Of a stretch of DNA of 64,000 nt, positions 22,930-34,234 are shown piece after piece. The translations under genes and the position numbers were made by a program. Numbering within the stretch: position 1 is the stretch's first letter; each line of letters starts with the position of its first letter. The stretch covers positions 32,228,140 through 32,292,139 of the forward strand of contig JASEVX010000011.1 in the NCBI GenBank assembly GCA_031761405.1, in the 5' to 3' direction. Source of the stretch: Serripes groenlandicus (taxonomy: Eukaryota > Mollusca > Bivalvia > Cardiida > Cardiidae). The notes beneath the pieces were generated by a model. The model was given only the letters and a program-made list of their open reading frames with translations. It had not been told where the DNA came from and did no database searches.

Positions 22930-23970
22930 ATTGGCAGAGCATTATACGTTAGAAATTAGACATTCCTTTTTTTTAATTGAATGTATAAATAGACATTAGA
23001 CATTACATTTGACATTAAAAAGGCAAATGCATAATAAGACATCAGATATTCGATTATATACCTTCGCAAATTTTAATTATTAAATGTCTAATTAGACATT
23101 AGACATTCCATTAGACATTCGAAAATTGCATATCTAAAAGACAAATTAAACTAAACATTAAACAAAATAATGTGTAACTTGTTGGTTAGACATTAGACAT
23201 TCGCAGATAAGAATATTTAGAGCCCCAAATAGACGTTGAACAATGTATATGCAAAACAACGAATGTCTTATATGTTTCCTAAATCTTGTAATTTTCGAAT
23301 GTCTAATCGAATGTCTCATGACTAACTAACGAATAAGAAGTTCGTTTTTGCATGCACAATGACTAATGACGAATTTGAGTTTCAGATCTTTTAATATGCA
23401 AATGTCTATTCGAATATCTAATATCTAACTGAATTAGACAATTAGAAATTCGTTTTTTGCATGTACAATGAGCTTTGACGAGTTTGGGTTCTACATCTTG
23501 TAATTTGCGAATATCCCATCAAATGACTAATGCCTAACTAACCAATTAGACATTCGAATTTTGTATGAACAATGACCTACGAGAGTCGGTGTTTTGCATG
23601 TATTATAACCTCCGACGAATATGGTACCTAAATCTGGTAATTTGAGATTATCTAATCGAATGACTCATGCCTAACTGACCAATCAGACTTTCGATGTTTG
23701 TATGCACAATGACATTTGTAAAATTTATAAATTAAATCTTGTAATTTGCGAATGTCTAATCGAATGTTTATTGTCTAACTAACCAATTAGACATTCGTTT
23801 TGCATGTTCTTTGCAAAAAGTTTAATTTGTCTTCTAGATTCTTAATCTGTGAATGTCTAACCGAATGTCTCATGCCAAATTTTACATTCAATAATTAATG
23901 TTTCATAAGACATCCGCTTTTCCTGAATGTTTAATCTATTGTCAATTGTATCATTTATAAAAAAAGTATT
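22930..23970. repeat. Degenerate ATTAGACATTCG satellite in unit B
   Basis: Starts AATTGGCAGAGCATTATACG and runs through inverted and direct copies of AATGTCTAATCGAATGTCT, ATGACCTACGAGAG and GGTACCTAAATCTGG. Same family as 19725-20710, more decayed. Confidence 0.75.
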
Positions 23971-24019
23971 AAAACACTTGAGAGGAATATTTACCATAAC
24001 ACTTTAACGAATACATCAA

Positions 24020-24745
24020 AATAAATATTTAATTTTTCGAATAATATCTAAATCAGCGCGCTTGGTGCGAGCTTGACAATCGTCTATGAAAATGCCATAC
24101 TGTATTTGATAGACCATTGAAATATAATATAAGTGATATTCTTTCATTGAAATATGACATCTCATAACGAACTTGCGCTCGACGTTTGCTTCGCAAATGG
24201 TTACAATCCGTTCGGAAAACACATACATTGTATTTGTCACGGAAATATAACTTACTGTTTGAAAACAACGTAAATTGCTCATCATTCAATACACCTGAAT
24301 TAATGCGCATGTGCATGGGGAAATACATTAATTGTTTATTTAGCAAAGTGTAAATCTAGATCAGTATGTATGTTTCATTGGCCGATCTGGTTCTGGATCT
24401 GCATCAACAAGGTCTGATCAATGTATACGCTGTACACATATTACTAATACAAGCTTCCGATAAGACAGTGTACAATTACAGACTGATTTGAACATACCCT
24501 GCTTAGAAATGCCAACTTGTACTTGTGCCTATGGCGTAGCTCGCTAACTACAATTGTATTTGTATCCTAGCAAAAACGCTACTGATTAATTGTTGCTAGC
24601 AGTTGAGCAAACAATGTACCAGTATCGGACCTCTCTCTGGACTAACGGTATCTATCTATTCGACGTTAGATTTGCATTCACAAAAACAAAGAAAGACAAA
24701 GATTGAAACAACATGCAACAAAAAATAATACAATTGTTCAATTTC
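24020..24745. repeat. Unit B: upstream region of peptide gene B
   Basis: Conserved with 16130-16870 (A) and 61430-61980 (C). Frames at 24016-24346 are not conserved as protein between copies (frames shift), so this is non-coding upstream DNA, possibly regulatory. Confidence 0.6.
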
Positions 24746-24862
24746 AACATCACAGAACCAATCAATCAACCTCGTTCATAAATAAATCGCAAACTCAAGA
24801 TGGTGCATGTTTGTTTTTCTAATTAATCGCCGAAATATCGTATAATTACAATGACAATTCAG

Positions 24863-24870
24863 TATATAAG
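24863..24870 (+). promoter_or_regulatory. TATA box of peptide gene B
   Basis: TATATAAG followed by GGAGCTGAG lies 45 bases upstream of the ATG, so transcription should start near 24893-24898 and give a very short 5' leader. The same TATATAAGGGAGCT block stands upstream of gene C in the other orientation. Two further blocks upstream are shared by B and C: CTCAAGATGGTGC (24794-24806) and AATATCGTATAAT (24834-24846). I saw no convincing kappa-B site. Core promoter role is inferred from position and conservation between paralogs. Confidence 0.75.
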
Positions 24871-24914
24871 GGAGCTGAGTTTAAGAAGTTTTCATTGTGA
24901 AACCAACGGTCATC

Positions 24915-24993
24915 ATGAATAACAAAGCCATTGTCGTTTTGCTGCTCGTGTGCCTGCTAGGCGCTGCGCTCATCGAACAGGTGGAAGGATCAC
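24915..24993 (+). CDS. Six-cysteine cationic secreted peptide B, exon 1 (signal peptide)
   Basis: This exon encodes the start and signal peptide of a 68-residue precursor. It begins MNNKAIVVLLLVCLLGAAL, a short polar start followed by a strongly hydrophobic h-region, then IEQVEGS, which offers a plausible signal-peptidase site after the small residues. It ends at a GTACGT donor after 79 coding bases (phase 1). The in-frame continuation past the donor reaches a stop soon after, so splicing is required. Paralog C has 21 of the first 22 residues identical and a donor of the same phase, which supports the exon boundary. The start is the only ATG between the TATA box and the hydrophobic stretch. 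The gene lies in duplicated unit B. The product should be secreted, and its architecture is like that of molluscan antimicrobial peptide genes, but I do not recognise the exact family. Confidence 0.85.
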
Positions 24994-25364
24994 GTACGTT
25001 CAGTTTGAATTACTATTTTCAATTGTTTCTGATGTAACACTTTTAGAGTCGTTTGCTTTGTGAATAACTGAAAAACATTTTTTCACCAAAAAGGTTGCTT
25101 GTATTTTTTCGATAAATTTAGTTTGTCGAAACCAACTTGGGAAAATGATAATTACTTGCCTTGAGGAAGTTTCCCTTTTCCCATGTCTGTATAACAGAAA
25201 AGGTATATTCGGTCAATACAGACGATTCTTTGATAATGCATTACTTGTTCAACACCTCATAATCGAAATGATAAATCAATTAGTTATACCTTATCGAATT
25301 ATTCAATGACGAGTAAGCTGCCGTAAGTTTCAGACGGTGAAGGTTTAGCATTGAATCCTTCCCT

Positions 25365-25860
25365 ACATAGAGAAGCTTTCCTACGCCTTTGCAGCAAACC
25401 ACTTTTGAAATCACTGTGGCAAAAGGAGAAACATTTCGTATTGACTAATTTCTCGTTCTGCCAAAATGTTTTCACCTATATTTTCTTCTTTCATGTTTAG
25501 AGTGTATTTATATTTTGTACTTAATGTTTTCAAAGTCGTCTGTCGCAGATGTGTTGTATGTGGAAAAGTGTTAAGTTAAAGTTAACTCGTCTGGCTGGAT
25601 ACATACAGACATTCAGAATTATTCGTCGCTCGAATTTGTCATCTTTGTTCGTAATAGCCGACAACTGACCTCATGCACATTTGTATAAAACAAACTTGCA
25701 GCAGACGACTTTGAAAACATATCGGCAAAAACGAAAACAATAACCATAAGGGTTTAATGATTAAATATAGTTAGACACATTTTGTCAAAAAAGAGAATTT
25801 GCTCATTACGGGCGTCAGAAAATGTCTATATGTGGGAAATGGTTAAGCTGTATGCTCACT
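25365..25860. repeat. Two fold-back MITE copies in intron 1 of gene B
   Basis: CTACGCCTTTGCAGCAAACC ... GGCAAAAGGAGAAACATTTC ... CAAAGTCGTCTGTCGCAG, and CTTGCAGCAGACGACTTTGA ... GGGCGTCAGAAAATGTCTAT followed by ATGTGGGAAATGGTTAA. Orthologous to those in units A and C. Confidence 0.65.
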
Positions 25861-26504
25861 TGTGGCAGAAATAAAATGACTTAGTGACTAGAGTTTAATA
25901 TAAATTGTAGTTTTTTGTAATAGAAACTATCAACATGTGTAAGTGAAGCAATATTCATTAAAAAACAATCTTCGGACATTTTTATTGCAGAAACAGTTAC
26001 GTTAATTTTAGAAAATAGTTGCTATTCATACCGTTCAACCTACCATTAAAATGCTTTTGCTAATTTAAGATTGGATACTTGATTGGGATGTTTGCATTAT
26101 CTCATGATCTTAAAATGATTGTTACATTGTTCTCTTTCGCGATCACTTGAACGTGGGCTTATTCGTATTTGTCATTGAACTCGATATTTCCTTTGAAAAC
26201 AATTCATCAGCAGTTCTTATAGCTCAGACGAATAATTCTAGTTATCGACCTTTTCGAGTTATTGTTACTGGATTAATGTAACATTCCTTAAGGACTTCTG
26301 TTTGTTTCGTCATGCATTTATGCTGATGTTTGTATTATGATAATCGAGGTAGTAATACAAATATCGAGAAAACAGTGCAGCAGCAGTTATTCAAGGCACG
26401 AATCCGTTCAAGAAATAGTTATTGTCAAACGACATATTCTAAATGTTACATGTTCGAATTATCACAAACCATCTGTTCATCCATATAGAAGCATCTGTCA
26501 TTTT

Positions 26505-27325
26505 AAGCTCACCTAAGCACGAAGTGCTCTAGGTGAGTTATTGTGATCGCCTTCAATCCGGCGTCAGTCGTGCGGTGTGCTTCGTCTGTCGTCCGTCAAC
26601 ATCTTCTCCTCAGTAACCAGTGGTTCAATTGAGATGAAACTTCACAGAAAGCATCCTCTCAATAACCTCACCAGAATTCCTTCAATTTGTTGGGATCCAT
26701 GCAGTATTCTGGTTCCTATTGCAACCAAACGAATCTTTTTTAAAATTCTGCTCCTCTCAAACTAGTTGGCCGATTTTCAAATAATTATATGTAGAAATGT
26801 TGCTTGGATGACCTTTTATCAGATTCCAGCAAGCCATGTTGATTGGTCAAACGACTCAAAAAATCTTCTTCTCCGAAAATGTCAGGCCGATTTTCAAATA
26901 ATTTTGTTGTAATGTTCCTTGGGTGACCCACTACCAGATCCCTACAAGTCATGTTGACTGGTTGAAAAACATGGTATCCAGGAAGCAGAGCTGTTTTGCC
27001 TTAAATGGCTATAGTGAAAACTTAAAAAAGAAAATCCGTCGAACGTATCTAGCCGATTTTCAAATAAGTTGTAGAAATGTTCCTTGGGTGACTCTCTTTC
27101 AGATTCCATTAAGCCATGTTAATTACAAACAACTTGGCACCAGGGCCTGGGCTGTTTGGAGATTTTATTGTTGCCTAATGACAGTGGAATGATACTGGTA
27201 TTCTTGGGCCTCTTGTATTAGTTTACCTGACCACAACATGAGTTAATGTGGTTTACTGTGTGGTTGGCATGACAAATCTCATTGCATAAGTCAGGTGAGC
27301 GATCCAGGGCCATATCATTGCCCTC
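26505..27325 (+). repeat. AGCTCACC-type dispersed repeat in intron 1 of gene B
   Basis: Opens AGCTCACCTAAGCACGAAGT then GCTCTAGGTGAG, CTTCGTCTGTCGTCCGTC, about three internal ~130-bp units (CCGATTTTCAAATAA...TTCCTTGGGTGAC...AGCCATGTT), and closes GTCAGGTGAGCGATCCAGGG with CCCTCTTGTTT. The equivalent intron positions in A and C lack it, so it arrived after the duplication. Confidence 0.8.
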
Positions 27326-27445
27326 TTGTTTATAATATCATTTCTTTTGCAACTTATCTTTGAGGTCTCAGGAGACCCATATTTTAGGCCAAAACGCGTT
27401 AAACAATCACCATCAAGATTACGATGAGAATTTCTTTCAATTAAG

Positions 27446-27573
27446 CATCAGAATTCGGCACCTGTTTCTGTGCTAAGCGCTGCCCACGGAAGTACTTCTA
27501 CGTAGCTCGAAGATGCCCAGAGTGGTACTGGCCCAGAATCTGGAGCTGTTGTCGTCGTAGGATGATGGGCTGA
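27446..27573 (+). CDS. Six-cysteine cationic secreted peptide B, exon 2 (mature peptide)
   Basis: This exon encodes the whole mature peptide. The acceptor follows TTTCTTTCAATTAAG; two bases complete the phase-1 codon, 41 residues follow, and TGA is at 27571-27573. A second in-frame acceptor option (CATCAG, six bases on) would shorten the N terminus by two residues. The cysteine pattern is C-x-C-x3-C-x10-C-x10-C-C, with landmarks CFCAKRC, KYFY, PRIW and CCRRR. It contains 10 Lys/Arg against two Glu (about +8), three Trp and three Tyr, so it is basic and aromatic as in membrane-active defence peptides. The transcript's exon 2 continues past the stop to a donor at 27598/27599 (GATCAG|GTATAAC). 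A role as an antimicrobial or other secreted effector is inference; a toxin-like or signalling peptide is also possible. It matches no mytilin, myticin or defensin cysteine spacing that I can recall. Confidence 0.82.
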
Positions 27574-27694
27574 CCTCGTGGTTACAGTCAACGATCAGGT
27601 ATAACTTGATCCTTTGTACCAACATTTATATTACCAGTTTTATGTCGTACATGTTTTCTTTAATTGTGTTATAAGTTGTATGAAAGGACACACG

Positions 27695-27990
27695 ATGGAT
27701 TGATTGATTTGGGCATAACACCGTTTTAAATAAATTTCACATACGGCGGCCAGTTCACCTACTCATGTGTTTCCACGCTATCTCACACTAGGGCTCCACA
27801 CAATAGTATTTCCAAACAACGTGTTGATTTTTCACATAGACTGTTAGCACATTGGTGGAAGACGAATGACCCTTGTCACAATGGCTTTTGTGTAACATCT
27901 AAAAAAAATGTTGGTTGAGCTGGCGTTCGAACGCATACCTCCCCGATTGACAGCCCGCGTCGCTACCGACTGAGCTACAAGGGCTCGGCT
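27695..27990 (-). repeat. SINE in intron 2 of gene B
   Basis: Tail GATTGATTGATTTGGGCATA on plus, body GGCGGCCAGTTCACCTACTC, head ending (minus) GGTATGCGTTCGAACGCCAG. The same insertion is at 51490-51690 in intron 2 of gene C; copy A lacks it. Confidence 0.8.
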
Positions 27991-28898
27991 CAGGATGAAA
28001 TAATAAGTTAATGTTCAATGTCAGCTTCTTTATTAACAGGAATTGAGCGACACGATTAGAAAATGGTACTTACTGGATGCATGCGAACAATCAAGTCTCA
28101 AAATGAACATGTCCAACCCTAATGAATGGATTATGATACTTTCCGAGCTTAATTCATTTAGATAAATGTTTGTACCTCAAACCTCTAAAAATATGAATCT
28201 TATTTTCTTTCGAGCAATGAAGTAAAATAAGAATGGTTTCAATAAATATATAATGCTGTTCTAAACACGGCAGTTCTATACAAACTTGACCAATGGGAGA
28301 CAACTACAGTGTTGAGCGAATTCCGATTAAGCCGTTCCGATTGACTTCCCTTTGAACTTCTCGGATTAGCTTCTGAAGAATGCTTATACGTGTATTATTA
28401 AACACACCCGACCTGGTACTAAACTCTGCTCAAATATATATAAATTATCTATGACAAAGGCTTCTTTAATCTTTTATACGTTTTTATTTTCATAAAAAAA
28501 AATATTGTGAACTTAATGAAACGCATAATTAGATTCAAAAGAACTACATATTTTTCAAAATAATTTTGCATATCTGTTTTTATCTCTATTCAATCCCATT
28601 ACTTTAATGCGTATATATTTTCTATATTCGCCTTACCGATTCCAAATTCTCTTTATAGCATCAGTAAATCAAAGCAAAAATTAACAGAACTAGTTGTTTA
28701 CATGAAAATCCTAAATACATTTTCGTTAGTGAACATATTTAGTATATATTATCACACTGGAAGTCATACAATATTCATATAATTTATAGTAGCATGAAGG
28801 TCAGGATCATGTCAACATTGTCGGGCTATATTAATTTGTGTTTCATACATGACGGAAAAGATACTGAATGCCAGATTGTTTTATATTATATATTACAG

Positions 28899-29035
28899 GT
28901 TGGAGAAACATGGCAACAGAATGACCTCGTGAACACAGAAATGTAATTTTGTATCTGTCCATTCAAGTCTCTAATCTTTGATTTAAAAAAATAAATGTAG
29001 AAATACAATAAAACATTTCTGTACCCATGAATTAT
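28899..29035 (+). other. Non-coding 3' exon (3' UTR and poly(A) signals) of peptide gene B
   Basis: After TATATTACAG comes GTTGGAGAAACATGGCAACA and about 100 bases that are conserved in all three paralogs (A 13719-13607, C 51283-~51165), ending in AATAAA at 28990 and again at 29007. The stop codon lies in exon 2, and a conserved donor (CAG|GTAYAACTT) follows it in every copy, so this block is best read as a spliced untranslated last exon. Conservation covers the acceptor, body and poly(A) signals. No transcript evidence is available here. Confidence 0.62.
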
Positions 29036-29054
29036 GATACGATATCTGATTAAC

Positions 29055-29165
29055 CCATTCCCACATACAGATTATTTGCAGCAAACTTCGTTTATGAGCA
29101 TTTTGTAAAAAATAAAATGTTTATACATGTAGAGAGCAAGTTCTCCCTTTGCCACCTTGTTTTCA
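29055..29165. repeat. Fold-back MITE fragment after gene B
   Basis: TTAACCCATTCCCACATACA ... GCAGCAAACTTCG ... AGCAAGTTCTCCCTTTGCCA. Copy A has the matching piece near 13440-13540. Confidence 0.55.
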
Positions 29166-29639
29166 TGACGATATATTTGAAGTATTCTCCCTTCGACAAA
29201 TCTTAAACAGTTTAATGAAATCGATGAAATGGACATTTGATGCATATTTGAAATCATTGTTGCAAGAATCAGAATCTGCCAGTTTGGATTAATCGCTCGA
29301 TTTTCTACGGTGTTTTCAAGAACTCAGGTGTTACTTATAACGTAAAGAATCGGCTGTCTTAGGGATATTGTTGATTTATTTTAATACGTCCGTTTATTTA
29401 TCACATAATTATAAAATCTTACAGCCAATGGCTTATATTCCTAATATTAATTCACCATAAATTATGTTTTTATCTACTTATCATGTATGTAGTATATCTG
29501 AGCCTGTATATTAACAACATTTGTCACCTTGTGTATCTTCCAATGAGACGGAGTAAATGTAAGTCTGATCTGCACCCTACACTGTTCAGTCATCGCAATG
29601 TGTATATTTTCAAATAGACGGGCTCAGATTATACTGGTG

Positions 29640-31790
29640 GACGCGGAACACCCTTCATAGAATACGTCTATACCCATCTTTAGCTTAACATCTACATACA
29701 TGAATTCCAATTTTTGAACCGTGTTCAGCTTACGGATTGTGCTTTACTCCGCTTTCGACAATTGTTCAGTTATATCACGGCGTTTCCTGGATAAATTACT
29801 AGTACAACTGGTTCATTTTTCCTGACACCAGACAGTCAGTTGTAATGCTAACCCGCAACCCTGAGCGCCAAGGATGGCAGCCATTACTATCATGTTCAGA
29901 GTCTTTGGTATGACCTCACTGGGGATAGAGCCACGCGACCTCCTGAACCCGAGGCGGACATTCTTCCACTACACCACCAAAACTGTCAGTGCTCAGTTAA
30001 AATTAACCTAAGGGTCATCCATAACAACATGTGGGTTCGTGTAGTTAATATGTATCCACTGTAAGCTGACTGGCCACATAAGTACTTTAGTTCGTGGAAG
30101 ACAGTGGTGCAGTGGTAGAGCATCGGGCTATCGTACCAAAGGTCCCGGGTTCGAATCACGTGATGAGTTCTGCCTTCGAGATTTTACCACACAAACGACG
30201 CGAGTACTGGTAATATGTCAATGAAGCAGACATCGAGCGTGAATATTATAAGCTTAAACCTTGTTTCGCAATACCTGTAAAATGAATACGTTTAAACTAA
30301 GTAGTTGAAAACATATTAAAACACACTGTGTATAATATGTAAAGATGGTAGCTCTCTATCTTTAATATTTATACATGGTTTTCTCGGAAGAACGTTCCAT
30401 TCCTCAGCTGATATTAGTGATACCAATTTAGTTATGCCAGGCGGAATGGAATTTAGTTTCAAACCTGTTTAGGCATCAATTAAAGGTGTTTCAATATCAC
30501 AGGTTGGGTTACAATTCTATTGTTTCATCAGAAGCTCCATCAATCGCTTTTCTAAATGTAATCGCACAGTGAAGACCCTTTTGAGATGTGCACGTTGGAA
30601 GGTACTTAGTTGGCACAATTCATGTGGAGTATTGTTGCTCGAGAAAGTCAACGCACATATGGTTAGGCGGGCTGATCGCCGAGAAGTAAATTACAAACTT
30701 TTGTAAATGGGGTAAGGATGACCGAGCAGGACTCAAATTCGCGATACCCGGAATGATAGCCTTCGTGTCGTTACTGACTGAGGTATCAATAATTGACAAG
30801 CTAACTATGGGTACGTCAACGACTGAATTATCTGTATGCGATTCCACACACCGAAACAGCAATTAAGATGGGAATTAATTTCTATTCACATCATAGTTCT
30901 CCTTCTTACCCACTTGGAAGTCGATCCCTCAGGACGGACACTCACATTCCTATTTCACTGACTAGGATGATGTTCTGCCAATATTGTTTAGTAAAATATG
31001 TATTTCATCTTGCATATTTTCTTGTTAATGGTGTCTTACTAATAATGAGAGAGTACATGCCATTTACCTAAGACCTAGAATCTCCAATATTATTCATTGA
31101 GGTCGTATATGGGAAATAAAACAAATTTGCAATTCTCAACAGTGTAGGTTGAGACCAGTGTCTACATTTATTCCGTCTTATCAGAATCTACACATGTTGG
31201 CAGAAGTTTCTGAAAAGCTTATGTAATTAATGTGTGGACAGTGTAGATTGTTATCAAATTGTGCTCATGTGACGGCTGAACCTGATCCACGCTGTTCTCA
31301 AAAGCAAACTTGTAACTTTTCCCACGAATTGGCTCATGTAGAGATTCTTTTTTCAGGGAAGTACATGGAATTTATAGAAATGATACTTCTTCGGTTTTGA
31401 CAGACAAAAACGTATTCCTGCATATTTAAGCTAGAGTTATCAGAGTTAAGATTCGTGCATTCGATTGATTCTGGCAATTGGTCAGTTCATACTTATACTA
31501 CACGGTCACTGAGCTGCATATTGCGATTTCGGATCTCATTGCATCTACGTGAAAAGCGAGGATTGGTTTCTCAAAACAATTTGAAGGTTTCTTATACTAA
31601 TTATAGATGGTTCTTTACAACATCCAGGAAAATAGTAAAGACGCTTGTGGTGCTGTCCCATGCATATACTCACATGAGTCTTCACTGTATGCAGTCACAC
31701 GCACAAATCATCAGACGCGACCCAATTATGTTATTCAGCATACGTTTACAAGCTTATACGTCGTCTAGCTGCCTTTAACAAAATCTTCAA
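29640..31790. repeat. Right flank of duplicated unit B
   Basis: Matches unit A 8509-12990 (without the two 1.1-kb repeats) in inverted orientation, and unit C 47920-49700 in part. Holds a SINE piece at 29755-29900 (minus), the tRNA-SINE at 30085-30175, and another tRNA-like block at 30690-30790 (minus). The frames at 30620-30862 and 31455-31778 are not maintained in the paralogous DNA. Confidence 0.65.
30085..30175 (+). repeat. tRNA-derived SINE, unit B copy
   Basis: TTCGTGGAAGACAGTGGTGC, AGTGGTAGAGCATCGG (A-box) and GGTCCCGGGTTCGAATCACG (B-box). No cloverleaf acceptor stem closes around it, so it is a SINE head and not a tRNA gene. Confidence 0.7.
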
Positions 31791-32342
31791 ACTGACTAAC
31801 AAAACATTACAAAATTAAGGAATAAATACAATGGAATCAAATTTAAGTAATTTATAAGCAAATTTGTTGAAAAGAATATGATATAGGGAAATTCAACATG
31901 TTTAAATTTGATCATCAATCATGAATGGTAATATTGTTGAGGGCAGTCAAGAGATTTATAACAAAAACAAGATTGTTCAATTATTTCACCAAACAAGTAT
32001 TGCATGGTAAAATAATTCACTGTCATGTTTAAAACTATTTGAAAATATTAATATATGATGAAGATTCCGAATTTGCGAAAAGGCTTATCTTGGTCTTGTC
32101 ATGCCTTTACACCTCAAAAAGTGATAATTGTAGATATGCCAAAACAAAATATCTGTCAGTGAAATCAGGTACACTATATATAATATAGTGTCCCTGGTGA
32201 AATAGACCATCCCATTCAATAGAATTTATGGATATTTTGCTTTGAAATATTAGCATAAAGCAAGGCATATTGACTCATTTAAACCAAATGTTTTAAGCTA
32301 GGTCATAGATGCTATACAATTATGTATAACAATATTGATCAA

Positions 32343-32684
32343 GTAAAATCAAATTAAATATCAAAATATAACCCAATCCACACAGTCGTTTATGTTACTT
32401 CAGGCTCAAAGTTGTAAATCTAAGAAAAAAGAAAAGCTGTACAACTTTATGCCCACAATGTTATGTATAAAAGCATTGTTTCAGAGATACTTCCATTATT
32501 ATGACATCTCTAGGTAAAATCAAATTAAATATCAAAATATAACCCAATCCACACAGTCGTTTATGTTACTTCAGGCTCAAAGTTGTAAATCTAAGAAAAA
32601 AGAAAAGCTGTACAACTTTATGCCCACAATGTTATGTATAAAAGCATTGTTTCAGAGATACTTCCATTATTATGACATCTCTGG
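32343..32684. repeat. 171-bp tandem duplication, two apparently identical copies
   Basis: GTAAAATCAAATTAAATATC through TCCATTATTATGACATCTCT occurs twice head to tail (32343 and 32514). I see no differences between copies, so the duplication is recent or an assembly join. Confidence 0.9.
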
Positions 32685-32934
32685 GTTTCTCTACTTGAAA
32701 TAAATGATATGTTGTACTACACACAGAGTGATTAGAGGAATTCAATGCTAGTAAGTAGTAGTGTAATAACATTTACAATCTAAACTTAAGACTGTTGAAG
32801 GTTTAAATGCAATTCCTTTCAATAAATGTGTCTTCTGCAGACTACACCATATATTTGCTTTTTATGTTGTCAATCATTCATATTATCTTGAGCTCTTCAT
32901 ACTTAAGTGTCAAAAATTATGTTGTTTAACATTT

Positions 32935-33155
32935 TCCGACATACATAAGCTTCCTGACACCTTAGCAGCAGATGACTTTTAAAAAATGTGTGGCAAAAGG
33001 AGAAATTGCTCACGAAGAGCAAGTTCTCTATTTTCAATAGTGTTTTCAACTCTTTTTAATATATATAAACTTTCATTTATAGAGATGATCATTTTTTTTG
33101 CCTAGATGTTTTTTAAAAGTGTCAGCTGCATAGTTGGTGTATGTGGGATAATGGC
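32935..33155. repeat. Fold-back MITE copy
   Basis: TTCCGACATACATAAGCTTC, CAGCAGATGACTTTT, GGCAAAAGGAGAAATTGCTC, then the diverged reverse arm to TGGTGTATGTGGGATAATGG. Confidence 0.65.
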
Positions 33156-33159
33156 AATT

Positions 33160-34090
33160 AACATTGGATTAGTGTTAGCTAGACTATTCATTAGTAAATG
33201 TTCATAACTGGTGAATATTCTTGAAAGACAGCTTTGGTCAGATCAGTGTTGGTCATCATCACATCATCATATCAGCCTGCAAATAAAATAACAAAACAAC
33301 AATTGAAAATATATTTAAAGGGATAAACACATGAATTGAATTAATTGTACAATATTATAAGAAAATAGGTACTCCAGATACAATTATCTCAGATTGTTTG
33401 TTACAAATACAGGACTATTTCTAGGCATCTCACAGGTCAGATATTCTGACCCATTCCCAATGGCAGAAGTCTTTAATATCATACAGAATTCTCAATTTTG
33501 TCATGTTAACCCTGTTTTTTTAAATTCCGTTGATAGGTACATATCTAAATAAGGTTTCGAAATTAGCAGTAGCAAATATGTTTCTCACAATGGGCACTTG
33601 CTACCTGCCAAAAACGTCAGTGGCAAAAACTGGCTTCATGAACAAAATGGCCAAGTTTTGTGTTCTCACAATATTTCTGTTCCTATCTATGTGTCATTAC
33701 ACACTCTTTCATCAATTTGTTCAAAGAAACAAAATGTCAAGGTGATTGGTTTACACATTACCAGGGACCCTCTTATCTACGTTCATGACATTACATTACT
33801 CCAGGCAATAAGAAGTCCATCAATCGTTTTAGCTGAATGATGTCAATTATCGACTTTAAACAATTAATCTATAATCATTACTTAGATAAATAAAATAAAA
33901 GGTAAAGGCTTGCTTATGTTATTGTATATTTTGCTAATGCTACCTGAAATATAATTTTGCTTCCTACTATCAGAGCAGGTACTTGCTACCTACCTGCCAA
34001 ATTTCTAACCCTGTATATTGAATATAATTATGTTTGGGAGGAGGATTACTATTTGCCTGTCTGCTTATCTAGCCAGATACCTAATAATAT
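33160..34090. other. Intergenic, nothing recognised
   Basis: Two overlapping short open frames (33530-33840) and one at 33957-34220 lack domains or splice context; the last runs into a hairpin element. CTTGCTACCTGCC occurs twice (33598, 33983). Confidence 0.3.
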
Positions 34091-34091
34091 A

Positions 34092-34234
34092 AGTTATTTG
34101 GTCTGTTACAGACCCACTACGGAAAAATATGGGGTCTGTAGAATTTATAGGTGGCGAAGAGTTAGCCGAGTCCCCCTATACATTCCACAGACCCCCTATT
34201 TTTCCGTAGTGGGTCAGTAACAGACCAAATAACT
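34092..34234. mobile_element. Short hairpin element (MITE-like) with ~50-bp arms
   Basis: The left arm AGTTATTTGGTCTGTTACAG, ACCCACTACGGAAAAATA, GGGGTCTGT is repeated inverted on the right as ACAGACCCC, TATTTTTCCGTAGTGGGT, CAGTAACAGACCAAATAACT. The loop is about 45 bp. Arms are close to identical, so it is young or maintained. Confidence 0.8.

Noticed and set aside
24016..24346. 89- and 97-residue minus-strand ORFs upstream of gene B
   Set aside because: They match 16595-16777 and 61713-61922 as DNA, but frames and lengths differ; this is conserved upstream DNA.
30085..30175. tRNA gene
   Set aside because: A- and B-boxes are present but no cloverleaf closes, and the block recurs at the same place in the duplicated units with decay; it is a SINE head. 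The same applies to 11790, 12360, 49395 and 54918.
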